From CAWBRT01 sp963814745 (GTDB lineage: Bacteria; Acidobacteriota; Terriglobia; Terriglobales; Acidobacteriaceae): DNA of 64,000 bases. Of the stretch, positions 1 through 9,901 are shown in pieces. The stretch covers positions 1-64,000 of the forward strand of contig CAWFEA010000029.1 in NCBI GenBank assembly GCA_963814745.1, read 5' to 3'. Position numbers and translations under genes: made by a program. The first letter of the stretch is position 1. Every line of letters begins with the position of its first letter. Below the pieces are notes generated by a model. The model worked only from the letters and a program-made list of their open reading frames with translations. It was not told the DNA's origin and made no database searches.

Positions 1-387
1 ACTCTAAAATAATTCGGAGTAGAGCGTCAAGGGAATTCGCCCATTCCGGGAATGGGGCCGTCGGATCAAGAAGCTGCTCTGACATCACTTCTGCACTTCC
101 TGCGGCCCCAAGTTAAACCTCCAGGACAGCGAGACGGTTCAACAACCCACCTTAGCCTAGCCGCCCGAACGGGCCAAGTTTAAGCTGACAAATCGCTCAC
201 GCAACTTTCTAGTATGGAGTATCATCTCCGCATCGGATTTTCGGGCAATTACCGGGACTTGTGAGTTGGCGTGCCGGACCGTCTGCAACCCGCAGCGGCA
301 CGAAAGCGATCATTAATTATGAAATAAAGCGCGGATGAAGGGCGAAAGCGGCTGGTAGACAGGCGCTGAACGACTTGAGGAGGGGCC

Positions 388-1669
388 GTGGGTACAATCA
401 ATGCGACTACTAAACCGGAACCTGCGCAGAAGCGCTCGTGGTTTCTGGAACTGAATCACGCCGAGAAGAGCACTCTGTTTGCGACCTTCGGCGGATGGGG
501 CTTGGATGGGCTTGACGTCATGGTCTATCCATTTCTGATCTCCACCCTGATGGCCCTTTGGCACATCAGTCCAGGCCAGGCAGGATTGCTGGGTACGGCG
601 ACGCTGCTGATCTCGGCGCTAGGCGGGTGGATCGCGGGCCTGCTCTCCGATAAATTCGGACGCACCAGGGTTCTGCAATGGACCGTGATCTGGTTTTCGG
701 TGTTCACATTCCTTAGCGGGTTTACCACATCATTCTGGCAATTGCTGGTAACCCGCGGAATGCAAGGGCTTGGCTTCGGCGGCGAGTGGGCCGTGGGCGC
801 GGTGCTGATGGGCGAGGCCATCCGCCCCGAACATCGCGGCAAGGCGGTGGGCACGGTGCAGAGCGGCTGGGCCATTGGCTGGGCGCTGGCAGCGATTTTC
901 TACATGATACTGTTCAAGATTCTGCCGCCGGAAACCGCTTGGCGGGGAGTTCTGGATCGGTATTCTGCCGGCGTTTCTGGTGTTCTACATTCGGCGCCAC
1001 GTGCCGGAGCCTGACGTCTACGCCAAGACGAAGAAACAAATGGAAAGCAAAGGTGAGAGCAGCCATTTCCTGGAGATTTTTTCGCCCGGCATGCTGCGCA
1101 CTACTTTGCTGACGTCGCTGCTGGCAACCGGCGCCCAGGGAGGCTACTATGCCATTACAACCTTCCTGCCTACGTTTTTGAAGACCGTGCGCAAGCTTTC
1201 GGTCCTCAACACCGGCGCTTACACATTCGTGGCCATCGTCGGCGCCTTTACCGGATACATGGTCGGAGCTTATCTCGCCGACTATCTTGGCCGCAGGAAA
1301 GCGCTGATTTTTTATGCCGCCTGCTCGGCGATTACGGTTGCCTGCTATACGTTCCTGCCCATCGGCAACAGCGTAATGCTGATTCTGGGCTTCCCGCTGG
1401 GATTCTTTGTATCCGGCACGTTCAGTCCGATCGGCTCATTTTTTACCGAGCTGTTTCCTTCGCGGCTGCGTGGCTCAGGCCAGGGGTTCTCTTACAACTT
1501 CGGACGCGGCGTCGGGGCACTATTCCCGACCCTGGTCGGTTACCTGGCGGCGCAGATCACCCTGGGAAAGGCGATCGCCATATTCGGCGTGGCCGCCTAC
1601 GTGGTGCTGATTATTGCGGTTCTGGCACTGCCGGAGACCAAGGGCAAGGAATTGAAGGCCTACGAATAA
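388..1669 (+). CDS. MFS transporter, sugar/organic acid:H+ symporter type (left-arm copy, frameshifted)
   Basis: This is a 12-helix major facilitator of about 427 residues that would import an organic acid or sugar acid across the inner membrane. The first half reads from GTG at 388 with an AGGAGG site just upstream. It shows the MFS loop motif GLLSDKFGRTR around residue 85 and a GFGGEWAVGA segment typical of the sialate/benzoate-type symporters. The frame breaks near 948, where this arm lacks two bases present in the right arm, and resumes to end in a KELKAYE tail. The right-arm copy is intact at 948 but has its own frameshift further on, so combining both gives one complete gene. Substrate is unknown; the larA and mmgE neighbours suggest a hydroxy or tricarboxylic acid. 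Confidence 0.85.
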
Positions 1670-1704
1670 CGACGTGTCCCGCTTTTCACGCGGCCATGAA
1701 TTCC

Positions 1705-1740
1705 CCGCCGGAAGCCTACGTGGCTTTCCGGCGGTTTTCT
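1705..1740 (+). terminator. Rho-independent terminator after the MFS gene (left arm)
   Basis: A strong hairpin, CCGCCGGAAGCC paired with GGCTTTCCGGCGG around a 5-nt loop, is followed by TTTTCT. It lies about 35 nt after the MFS stop codon. Confidence 0.8.
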
Positions 1741-1798
1741 TTGGCGCCAGGCCGGTCTTTCAAGCCATTGCTCTTGAGCCGGCGCTAGGCAGTCGCCC

Positions 1799-2049
1799 TT
1801 AGTTGTGGCACACGCCGGTACTGCCGGCGTTGTAGATGCCCAGGACTTCGGAGGCACTCAAGGCACGGTTGTAAACCTGAACCTCGTCGATCAAGCCGTT
1901 GAACGGCCGGTTCAGATCGCTCTGCTGCCCGATCGCGAACCACGCACTGGTGTAAGTGATGTTGCCGGACCAGCCCGCGCACGATATCGGCTGTGGCTGG
2001 CCATTGAAGTAGACGATGCCGGTCTGAGGAAAATTAGAAACTGGACGTC
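1799..2049 (-). pseudogene. LamG/concanavalin-like domain C-terminal remnant (left arm)
   Basis: An open stretch of about 80 codons with no start codon, bounded upstream by an in-frame stop. It encodes the end of a LamG-like jelly-roll domain: a GIVYFNG strand, then GLIDEVQVYNRALS and a final IYNAG turn that are hallmarks of these carbohydrate/protein-binding modules. The rest of the gene is absent, so this is the decayed tail of a secreted protein. It converges on the MFS terminator. The right arm carries the same remnant at 7698-7946, and no other part of the gene is visible in the window. Confidence 0.6.
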
Positions 2050-2125
2050 AGGTATTGCATGGCATATGTTAGGCAGAACGCAAACGCTTTAGGCTCGACG
2101 CTGGCCGGAATGCCGGCCGGAGTGA

Positions 2126-2414
2126 ACGGACGATCTTAGCTTTCGCAGAGGGATAACTGTAGGATCGACGATCACGGGAGAAATTCTAGCCAATGCCTCC
2201 GGCGCAGACAAGGTGGCGCCGGGAGAGATTATCACTGCCAAGGTCGATGCGGTGATCGGGCACGACCTCACAACCGCGGCGTTCCGCGAGTTGGAGAAGA
2301 TGAAAGTTCGACAAAGTGTTCGACCGCAGCAAGGTCTACTTCACGGTCGATCATTTTGTTCCCAGCCCGACCTTGGACGCGGCGGCACGATTTCAATACT
2401 TGGCTCAACTTTGA
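2126..2414 (+). pseudogene. Aconitase/3-isopropylmalate dehydratase large-subunit N-terminal fragment (left arm)
   Basis: The open frame encodes about 85-90 residues matching the first segment of LeuC/homoaconitase proteins: a TITGEILANASG start segment, then PGEIITAKVDAVIGHD, and VYFTVDHFVPSP, which matches the family's conserved DH-x-VP stretch. It then stops at TGA 2412-2414, where family members continue for more than 300 residues. There is no credible start codon: an in-frame TGA at 2123 precedes the homology. This arm has one extra T near 2307 that shifts the frame; the right arm does not. It is probably a truncated relic of a dehydratase that once worked with larA and mmgE. Confidence 0.6.
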
Positions 2415-2471
2415 GAGACATTTTAGGACACGCGTTCGCACCGCGAGCCGGAACATGGAGGAAAGAACAGA

Positions 2472-3750
2472 ATGCAGGCAATTGAATTTCCTTATGGAAA
2501 AGGGTTAGTGACTCTCAACCTAGATTTGGAAACTCCGGCCGAAGTGCTCATGCCTGAACTGGTCCCGGGTGTGCCGGATGAGAAGGCAGCGATCCGCGAT
2601 GCGGTTTCGCGGCCGATCGGCAGCGCGCAACTGCGGGAGCTCGCCAAGGGAAAGACTTCCGTCGCCATCGTCGTCAACGACATTACCCGGCCCTCCCCGA
2701 CCGAAACGATGTTGACCGTGATCGTGGAAGAGTTGGAAAAAGCCGGCATTCAGCAGGCGAACATCACCGTGCTGGTCGCAACCGGAAACCACTTTCTTCC
2801 CAACGAGGAAGAGCTGCAAACCATCATGGGAAGGCGGCGCTCCAAACTCTGAGGTCGTTGTTCATAACTGCCACGACAAGACCTCGGTGACATACATGGG
2901 CGCCACTTCACGAAAAATGCCGATTTACGTGAACACCGCGTATGCTACGGCATCGCTGAAGATTCTTACCGGCGTGATTGCGCCGCATCAGTCGGCCGGA
3001 TTCGGCGGCGGCCGTAAGTCTGTCGTGCCCGGTATCTGCGGTCTGGAAACCTTGCGCACGCATCACTCGTTCCCCATTCGTCCGGCGGTACCGATTCTCG
3101 GTATCGTCAAAAACAATACGTTTCATGAGGAAGCAGTAGCTGCCGCCAGGGCTGGGGTGGACTTCATCGTAAACGTGGTCAAGAACTACCGCAGCCAGGT
3201 GGTAGAGGCGGTGGCAGGCGATCTGGACGCGGCTCACATGGCCGGAGTTGCCATCTGCGAGAAGTCCTGGGTTCGCAAATTCAGCAAAGCCTACGATGTT
3301 GTGTTCGTCGGCCCCGGGCGCTATCCCAAGGACATCGACCTTCATCAGTCGCAAAAGGGAATGGCGGTTGCCGAGCAGATCACCAGGCCCGGCGGAACGA
3401 TCGTGTTGATCGCCGAATGTTCCAACGGCGTCGGCAAGTTCGGCAAGGTACTGAAGGAGGCGGACAGCGTCGAAACGGTCATCCGCGACTTCTATGCGCA
3501 GGGCTTTACTCCGGATCAGAACTCCAAGGCGTATATGTTTGCCCGCTGCTGCAAAGATCACAAGGTCTTTGTCGTAAGCCGCCTCGACCCCAAAGAAATC
3601 GGGGAGATGTTCATGACAGGGTTCAATTCGGTAGAAGCCGCTGCCGCTGCCGCTTTGTCGTCATACGAGCGGCCCTCGGTTCTTTGCATTCCTTACGCGG
3701 GGGATGTCATCCCGGTCGTCGAAGCGGCGGCCGCTGCGGCCGGCAACTAG
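2472..3750 (+). CDS. larA: LarA-family nickel-dependent racemase (left-arm copy, frameshifted)
   Basis: LarA-type 2-hydroxyacid racemases interconvert D and L isomers using a nickel pincer nucleotide. The N-terminal domain shows the NDITRPSPTETML segment, equivalent to the family's D-x-TRP-x-P cofactor-site motif. The C-terminal part has HQSAGFGGGRKSVVPG, matching the conserved H-x3-G-x-GGGRK loop. Combined length of about 426 residues is normal. The ATG at 2472 follows GGAGGAAAG. The frame breaks around 2830-2885, and both arms are corrupted there. Cofactor-synthesis genes larB, larC and larE are not in the window. The exact substrate cannot be told, as many LarA homologues act on acids other than lactate. 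Confidence 0.8.
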
Positions 3751-3894
3751 ACTCACAGGGCTTTCACGCCGGAGCCGGGCAATTGTAAACCGGCTCTGGC
3801 GACAGCTGAAAAGGCAGTTTCCAAGAGCCGGCCGAAAGCGGCGCAGTCGAAACGACACTCAAACAGGCCGGCAACGTCTCGAGGGAGAAAGGCA

Positions 3895-4859
3895 ATGTCA
3901 AAACAACCAACTCAGTTACTGGCCGAATATGTCAGCAATCTGCAATGGCAGGCTCTGCCGCCGGAGGTTGTGGAATCGGCAAAGTTGCGCGTTCTTGATT
4001 ATCTGGCTTCCGCTATGGCCGGGTATCGGCTGAACCGGACTTTTAGCGATACGGTGACAGGGATGTATCGCGACATGGGCGGCGTCAAAGAGAGCCGGGT
4101 CCTGTTCAGCGATTTGCAACTTCCCGCGCCAAATGCGGCTTTCCTGAACGCCGCCTACGGACATGGCGCCGACATCGATGATGGACACCGCACCGCCAAT
4201 GGGCATCCGGGAATTGTCGTCATCCCGGCCGCCTTAGCCCTCGCCGAAGCCCATCACATGAGCGGCAAAGACGTGATCCTGGCTGTCGTGGCTGGTTATG
4301 ACGTTTTTGTGCGTCTGGCCAGCGCGGTGAATCCAGCGCATTTCGCTCGCGGTTTTCACTCCACCGGCACGGTTGGGACCATTGCGGCCGCTGCCGCCGC
4401 GGCCAAGGTGTTGAGGCTTGACTTCGAGGGAGTACGCAACTCCATAAGCCTGGGAGCGGTGCAAGCGGCCGGAGTGCACGAGATCTCCGAGAGCGCGCAG
4501 GCTTCCAAACCGCTCAGCCCCGCCAAGGCCGCTTACGGCGGCGTCCTTTCCGGGCGTATGGCACGATTGGGCATCGAAGGCCCGCTCGAAGCCCTGGAAG
4601 GAACCAAGGGATTCCTCAAAGCCTTTACCGACAAGTTCGATTTCGAGATTCTGGCAGAAGGAACTCGGGCAGAGGTTCGACATTACCCGGTGCTATGTGA
4701 AGTTGTATCCGGCTTGTCGCCATTGCCACGGTGGGATCGACGCCGCGATTCGTTTGTACGAATCCGGCGATGTGCGGCCGGAAGCGATCGACAAGATCAA
4801 GGTCTACATCTACCCCAACGCCATAAAGATCGTCGGCGGAATTCTTCGAACCCGATTCG
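3895..4859 (+). CDS. MmgE/PrpD family protein, truncated at the fold (left-arm copy)
   Basis: Members of this family include 2-methylcitrate dehydratase and related hydro-lyases and isomerases. The ATG at 3895 follows GGGAGAAAGG. Visible family features include GYGADIDDGH-like AAYGHGADIDDGH near residue 90, an HPG stretch, and ARGFHSTGTVGTIAAAAAAAK near residue 150. A 1-nt insertion near 4653 breaks the frame, and the gene then runs into the inverted-repeat turn after roughly 325 of an expected 450 residues. The C-terminal domain is missing. The adjacent larA and aconitase fragment suggest an organic-acid dehydration and racemization pathway. Confidence 0.8.
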
Positions 4860-4883
4860 CAGACTGAATTTGGCGCCGTCCGC
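4860..4883. other. 24-nt loop of the giant inverted repeat
   Basis: These 24 bases separate the two arms. Read on the minus strand they continue the right-arm mmgE/prpD frame as ADGAKFSL, which matches the conserved AKFSLPY-like motif expected at that point in the family. The loop is therefore genuine downstream sequence of the right arm, and the left arm is the folded-back copy. Confidence 0.85.
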
Positions 4884-5848
4884 CGAATCGGGTTCGAAGA
4901 TTCCGCCGACGATCTTTATGGCGTTGGGGTAGATGTAGACCTTGATCTTGTCGATCACGCTTCCGGCCGCACATCGCCGGATTCGTACAAACGAATCGCG
5001 GCGTCGATCCCACCGTGGCAATGGCGACAAGCCGGATACAACTTCACATAGCACCGGGTAATGTCGAACCTCTGCCCGAGTTCCTTCTGCAGAATCTCGA
5101 AATCGAACTTGTCGGTAAAGGCTTTGAGGAATCCCTTGGTTCCTTCCAGGGCTTCGAGCGGGCCTTCGATGCCCAATCGTGCCATACGCCCGGAAAGGAC
5201 GCCGCCGTAAGCGGCCTTGGCGGGGCTGAGCGGTTTGGAAGCCTGCGCGCTCTCGGAGATCTCGTGCACTCCGGCCGCTTGCACCGCTCCCAGGCTTATG
5301 GAGTTGCGTACTCCCTCGAAGTCAAGCCTCAACACCTTGGCCGCGGCGGCAGCGGCCGCAATGGTCCCAACCGTGCCGGTGGAGTGAAAACCGCGAGCGA
5401 AATGCGCTGGATTCACCGCGCTGGCCAGACGCACAAAAACGTCATAACCAGCCACGACAGCCAGGATCACGTCTTTGCCGCTCATGTGATGGGCTTCGGC
5501 GAGGGCTAAGGCGGCCGGGATGACGACAATTCCCGGATGCCCATTGGCGGTGCGGTGTCCATCATCGATGTCGGCGCCATGTCCGTAGGCGGCGTTCAGG
5601 AAAGCCGCATTTGGCGCGGGAAGTTGCAAATCGCTGAACAGGACCCGGCTCTCTTTGACGCCGCCCATGTCGCGATACATCCCTGTCACCGTATCGCTAA
5701 AAGTCCGGTTCAGCCGATACCCGGCCATAGCGGAAGCCAGATAATCAAGAACGCGCAACTTTGCCGATTCCACAACCTCCGGCGGCAGAGCCTGCCATTG
5801 CAGATTGCTGACATATTCGGCCAGTAACTGAGTTGGTTGTTTTGACAT
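4860..5848 (-). CDS. MmgE/PrpD family protein, 3' end missing (right-arm copy)
   Basis: Same protein as at 3895-4859. It starts at ATG 5848 behind GGGAGAAAAGG. It reads further than the left copy, through an ACRHCHGGIDAAI segment (a conserved Cys/His-rich stretch in this family) at about residue 280. A single-base shift near 4960 is followed by IDKIKVYIYPNAIKIVGG in another frame, then the loop codes for ADGAKFSL. About 125 C-terminal residues lie beyond the fold and are not in the window. Confidence 0.8.
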
Positions 5849-5993
5849 TGCCTTTTCTCCCTGGAGACGTTGCCGGCCTGTTTGAGTGTCGTTTCGACTG
5901 CGCCGCTTTCGGCCGGCTCTTGGAAACTGCCTTTTCAGCTGTCGCCAGAGCCGGTTTACAATTGCCCGGCTCCGGCGTGAAAGCCCTGTGAGT

Positions 5994-7274
5994 CTAGTTG
6001 CCGGCCGCAGCGGCCGCCGCTTCGACGACCGGGATGACATCCCCCGCGTAAGGAATGCAAAGAACCGAGGGCCGCTCGTATGACGACAAAGCGGCAGCGG
6101 CAGCGGCTTCTACCGAATTGAACCCTGTCATGAACATCTCCCCGATTTCTTTGGGGTCGAGGCGGCTTACGACAAAGACCTTGTGATCTTTGCAGCAGCG
6201 GGCAAACATATACGCCTTGGAGTTCTGATCCGGAGTAAAGCCCTGCGCATAGAAGTCGCGGATGACCGTTTCGACGCTGTCCGCCTCCTTCAGTACCTTG
6301 CCGAACTTGCCGACGCCGTTGGAACATTCGGCGATCAACACGATCGTTCCGCCGGGCCTGGTGATCTGCTCGGCAACCGCCATTCCCTTTTGCGACTGAT
6401 GAAGGTCGATGTCCTTGGGATAGCGCCCGGGGCCGACGAACACAACATCGTAGGCTTTGCTGAATTTGCGAACCCAGGACTTCTCGCAGATGGCAACTCC
6501 GGCCATGTGAGCCGCGTCCAGATCGCCTGCCACCGCCTCTACCACCTGGCTGCGGTAGTTCTTGACCACGTTTACGATGAAGTCCACCCCAGCCAGCCTG
6601 GCGGCAGCTACTGCTTCCTCATGAAACGTATTGTTTTTGACGATACCGAGAATCGGTACCGCCGGACGAATGGGGAACGAGTGATGCGTGCGCAAGGTTT
6701 CCAGACCGCAGATACCGGGCACGACAGACTTACGGCCGCCGCCGAATCCGGCCGACTGATGCGGCGCAATCACGCCGGTAAGAGATCTTCAGCGATGCCG
6801 TAGCATACGCGGTGTTCACGTAAATCGGCATTTTTCGTGAAGTGGCGCCCATGTATGTCACCGAGGTCTTGTCGTGGCAGTTATGAACAACGACCTCAGT
6901 TTGGAGCGCCACACTCCCATGATGGTTTGCAGCTCTTCCTCGTTGGGAAGAAAGTGGTTTCCGGTTGCGACCAGCACGGTGATGTTCGCCTGCTGAATGC
7001 CGGCTTTTTCCAACTCTTCCACGATCACGGTCAACATCGTTTCGGTCGGGGAGGGCCGGGTAATGTCGTTGACGACGATGGCGACGGAAGTCTTTCCCTT
7101 GGCGAGCTCCCGCAGTTGCGCGCTGCCGATCGGCCGCGAAACCGCATCGCGGATCGCTGCCTTCTCATCCGGCACACCCGGGACCAGTTCAGGCATGAGC
7201 ACTTCGGCCGGAGTTTCCAAATCTAGGTTGAGAGTCACTAACCCTTTTCCATAAGGAAATTCAATTGCCTGCAT
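5994..7274 (-). CDS. larA: LarA-family nickel-dependent racemase (right-arm copy, frameshifted)
   Basis: Same gene as 2472-3750 on the other arm. It starts at ATG 7274 and ends at TAG 5994-5996. This arm preserves the middle part better: VVVHNCHDKTSVTYMGATS is readable in one frame here and contains the family's HNCHD-type segment. Frameshifts lie near 6885-6915 and near 6780. The C-terminal half carries the G-x-GGGRKSVVPG loop and a Glu/Ala-rich tail. Here AAARLAGVDF reads cleanly where the left arm has lost three bases. It lies 145 nt upstream of the mmgE start and likely shares its transcript. Confidence 0.8.
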
Positions 7275-7331
7275 TCTGTTCTTTCCTCCATGTTCCGGCT
7301 CGCGGTGCGAACGCGTGTCCTAAAATGTCTC

Positions 7332-7620
7332 TCAAAGTTGAGCCAAGTATTGAAATCGTGCCGCCGCGTCCAAGGTCGGGCTGGGAACAAAATGATCGAC
7401 CGTGAAGTAGACCTTGCTGCGGTCGAACACTTTGTCGACTTTCATCTTCTCCAACTCGCGGAACGCCGCGGTTGTGAGGTCGTGCCCGATCACCGCATCG
7501 ACCTTGGCAGTGATAATCTCTCCCGGCGCCACCTTGTCTGCGCCGGAGGCATTGGCTAGAATTTCTCCCGTGATCGTCGATCCTACAGTTATCCCTCTGC
7601 GAAAGCTAAGATCGTCCGTT
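7332..7620 (-). pseudogene. Aconitase/3-isopropylmalate dehydratase large-subunit N-terminal fragment (right arm)
   Basis: Same remnant as 2126-2414, here in one uninterrupted frame: TITGEILANASG, IITAKVDAVIGHD, then KVDKVFDRSKVYFTVDHFVP. It ends at a stop after ARFQYLAQL, only 57 nt before the larA start. The missing start codon and the loss of the catalytic domains argue for a relic, not a functional small protein. Confidence 0.6.
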
Positions 7621-7697
7621 CACTCCGGCCGGCATTCCGGCCAGCGTCGAGCCTAAAGCGTTTGCGTTCTGCCTAACATATGCCATGCAATACCTGA

Positions 7698-7946
7698 CGT
7701 CCAGTTTCTAATTTTCCTCAGACCGGCATCGTCTACTTCAATGGCCAGCCACAGCCGATATCGTGCGCGGGCTGGTCCGGCAACATCACTTACACCAGTG
7801 CGTGGTTCGCGATCGGGCAGCAGAGCGATCTGAACCGGCCGTTCAACGGCTTGATCGACGAGGTTCAGGTTTACAACCGTGCCTTGAGTGCCTCCGAAGT
7901 CCTGGGCATCTACAACGCCGGCAGTACCGGCGTGTGCCACAACTAA
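7698..7946 (+). pseudogene. LamG/concanavalin-like domain C-terminal remnant (right arm)
   Basis: Same remnant as 1799-2049. An in-frame TGA at 7695-7697 marks the upstream limit and there is no start codon. The readable part includes TGIVYFNGQPQPISCAGW, FAIGQQSDLNRPFNGL and DEVQVYNRALSASEV, the last being the typical closing strand of LamG domains. Confidence 0.6.
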
Positions 7947-8003
7947 GGGCGACTGCCTAGCGCCGGCTCAAGAGCAATGGCTTGAAAAACCGGCCTGGCG
8001 CCA

Positions 8004-8040
8004 AAGAAAACCGCCGGAAAGCCACGTAGGCTTCCGGCGG
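8004..8040 (-). terminator. Rho-independent terminator after the MFS gene (right arm)
   Basis: Mirror of the hairpin at 1705-1740. On the minus strand a 12-13 bp stem is followed by GGTTTTCTTT. Confidence 0.8.
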
Positions 8041-8075
8041 GGAATTCATGGCCGCGTGAAAAGCGGGACACGTCG

Positions 8076-9360
8076 TTATTCGTAGGCCTTCAATTCCTTG
8101 CCCTTGGTCTCCGGCAGTGCCAGAACCGCAATAATCAGCACCACGTAGGCGGCCACGCCGAATATGGCGATCGCCTTTCCCAGGGTGATCTGCGCCGCCA
8201 GGTAACCGACCAGGGTCGGGAATAGTGCCCCGACGCCGCGTCCGAAGTTGTAAGAGAACCCCTGGCCTGAGCCACGCAGCCGCGAAGGAAACAGCTCGGT
8301 AAAAAATGAGCCGATCGGACTGAACGTGCCGGATACAAAGAATCCCAGCGGGAAGCCCAGAATCAGCATTACGCTGTTGCCGATGGGCAGGAACGTATAG
8401 CAGGCAACCGTAATCGCCGAGCAGGCGGCATAAAAAATCAGCGCTTTCCTGCGGCCAAGATAGTCGGCGAGATAAGCTCCGACCATGTATCCGGTAAAGG
8501 CGCCGACGATGGCCACGAATGTGTAAGCGCCGGTGTTGAGGACCGAAAGCTTGCGCACGGTCTTCAAAAACGTAGGCAGGAAGGTTGTAATGGCATAGTA
8601 GCCTCCCTGGGCGCCGGTTGCCAGCAGCGACGTCAGCAAAGTAGTGCGCAGCATGCCAGGGCGAAAAAATCTCCAGGAAATGGCTGCTCTCACCTTTGCT
8701 TTCCATTTGTTTCTTCGTCTTGGCGTAGACGTCAGGCTCCGGCACGTGGCGCCGAATGTAGAACACCAGAAACGCCGGCAGAATACCGATCCAGAACATC
8801 CCCCGCCAAGCGGTTTCCGGCGGCAGAATCTTGAACAGTATCATGTAGAAAATCGCTGCCAGCGCCCAGCCAATGGCCCAGCCGCTCTGCACCGTGCCCA
8901 CCGCCTTGCCGCGATGTTCGGGGCGGATGGCCTCGCCCATCAGCACCGCGCCCACGGCCCACTCGCCGCCGAAGCCAAGCCCTTGCATTCCGCGGGTTAC
9001 CAGCAATTGCCAGAATGATGTGGTAAACCCGCTAAGGAATGTGAACACCGAAAACCAGATCACGGTCCATTGCAGAACCCTGGTGCGTCCGAATTTATCG
9101 GAGAGCAGGCCCGCGATCCACCCGCCTAGCGCCGAGATCAGCAGCGTCGCCGTACCCAGCAATCCTGCCTGGCCTGGACTGATGTGCCAAAGGGCCATCA
9201 GGGTGGAGATCAGAAATGGATAGACCATGACGTCGAGCCCATCCAAGCCCCATCCGCCGAAGGTCGCAAACAGAGTGCTCTTCTCGGCGTGATTCAGTTC
9301 CAGAAACCACGAGCGCTTCTGCGCAGGTTCCGGTTTAGTAGTCGCATTGATTGTACCCAC
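8076..9360 (-). CDS. MFS transporter, sugar/organic acid:H+ symporter type (right-arm copy, frameshifted)
   Basis: Same gene as 388-1669. From GTG 9360 it reads without break through PPETAWRGMFWIGILPAFLV, the segment broken in the other arm, to about residue 235. There an extra T near 8657 (CCCTGGC instead of CCCGGC) shifts the frame. The remainder then reads to the KELKAYE terminus. Taken with the left arm, this reconstructs one intact 427-residue symporter. Confidence 0.85.
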
Positions 9361-9765
9361 GGCCCCTCCTCAAGTCGTTCAGCGCCTGTCTACCAGCCGC
9401 TTTCGCCCTTCATCCGCGCTTTATTTCATAATTAATGATCGCTTTCGTGCCGCTGCGGGTTGCAGACGGTCCGGCACGCCAACTCACAAGTCCCGGTAAT
9501 TGCCCGAAAATCCGATGCGGAGATGATACTCCATACTAGAAAGTTGCGTGAGCGATTTGTCAGCTTAAACTTGGCCCGTTCGGGCGGCTAGGGCTAAGGT
9601 GGGTTGTTGAACCGTGTCGCTGTCCTGGAGGTTTAACTTGGGGCCGCAGGAAGTGCAGAAGTGATGTCAGAGCGGCTTCTGATCCGACGGCCCCATTCCC
9701 GGAATGGGCGAATTCCCTTGACGCTCTACTCCGAATTATTTTAGAGTGAAGTGTCTTTTTATTTT

Positions 9766-9873
9766 ATGCGCTTTTATCCCACGTCCGGCGGCACAATAAC
9801 ACGCACAGCCCGTGTGCGAATTACATGCACATGCGGCGGACCGGGCGGAGAAGCGATCTTTATGGGTTCCTAG
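9766..9873 (+). CDS. Candidate threonine-operon leader peptide (35 aa)
   Basis: This small ORF (ATG 9766, TAG 9871) lies between the end of the inverted repeat and the operon for aspartate-to-threonine synthesis. Codons 6-22 include six Thr (ACG plus five ACA) and two Ile, in the pattern GTITRTARVRITCT. A terminator hairpin follows 28 nt after the stop. This is the layout of the Thr/Ile-sensing thrL attenuator in enterobacteria. The ribosome-binding site is weak (GAAG about 12 nt upstream). No homologue is recognised, so the call rests on codon content, position and the hairpin. Confidence 0.5.
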   Translation: MRFYPTSGGTITRTARVRITCTCGGPGGEAIFMGS

Positions 9874-9901
9874 AAAGCTCTCATAGATCGATACTCGTAA
9901 G

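Larger units (their letters stand above)
1..4859 (+). repeat. Left arm of giant inverted repeat
   Basis: This arm is the reverse complement of 4884-9747, with mirror positions summing to about 9745-9748. It carries an MFS transporter, a LamG remnant, an aconitase remnant, larA and the first part of an mmgE/prpD gene. I see a dozen or so differences from the other arm, mostly 1-3 nt indels, for example near 66, 159, 948, 2307, 2830, 3150, 4653, 4786 and 4843, plus a few substitutions. Positions 1-387 hold no gene; a short palindrome (CCCATTCC/GGGAATGGG) lies near 39-56. The pattern fits a fold-back assembly or amplification chimera better than an old duplication. Confidence 0.95.
4884..9747 (-). 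repeat. Right arm of giant inverted repeat
   Basis: This arm is the reverse complement of 1-4859. It joins unique sequence at 9748, immediately upstream of the threonine operon, so this is probably the true genomic copy. Homology to the left arm stops exactly where the window starts, so I cannot see whether the repeat would extend further. Positions 9361-9747 hold no gene. Confidence 0.95.

Noticed and set aside
39..56. Short palindrome CCCATTCC/GGGAATGGG as a protein-binding site
   Set aside because: It occurs once per arm with no gene close enough to be its target, so no role can be supported.
2089..2271. Small antisense ORFs over the aconitase remnant
   Set aside because: They are mirror shadows of the remnant and lack start signals or recognisable sequence.
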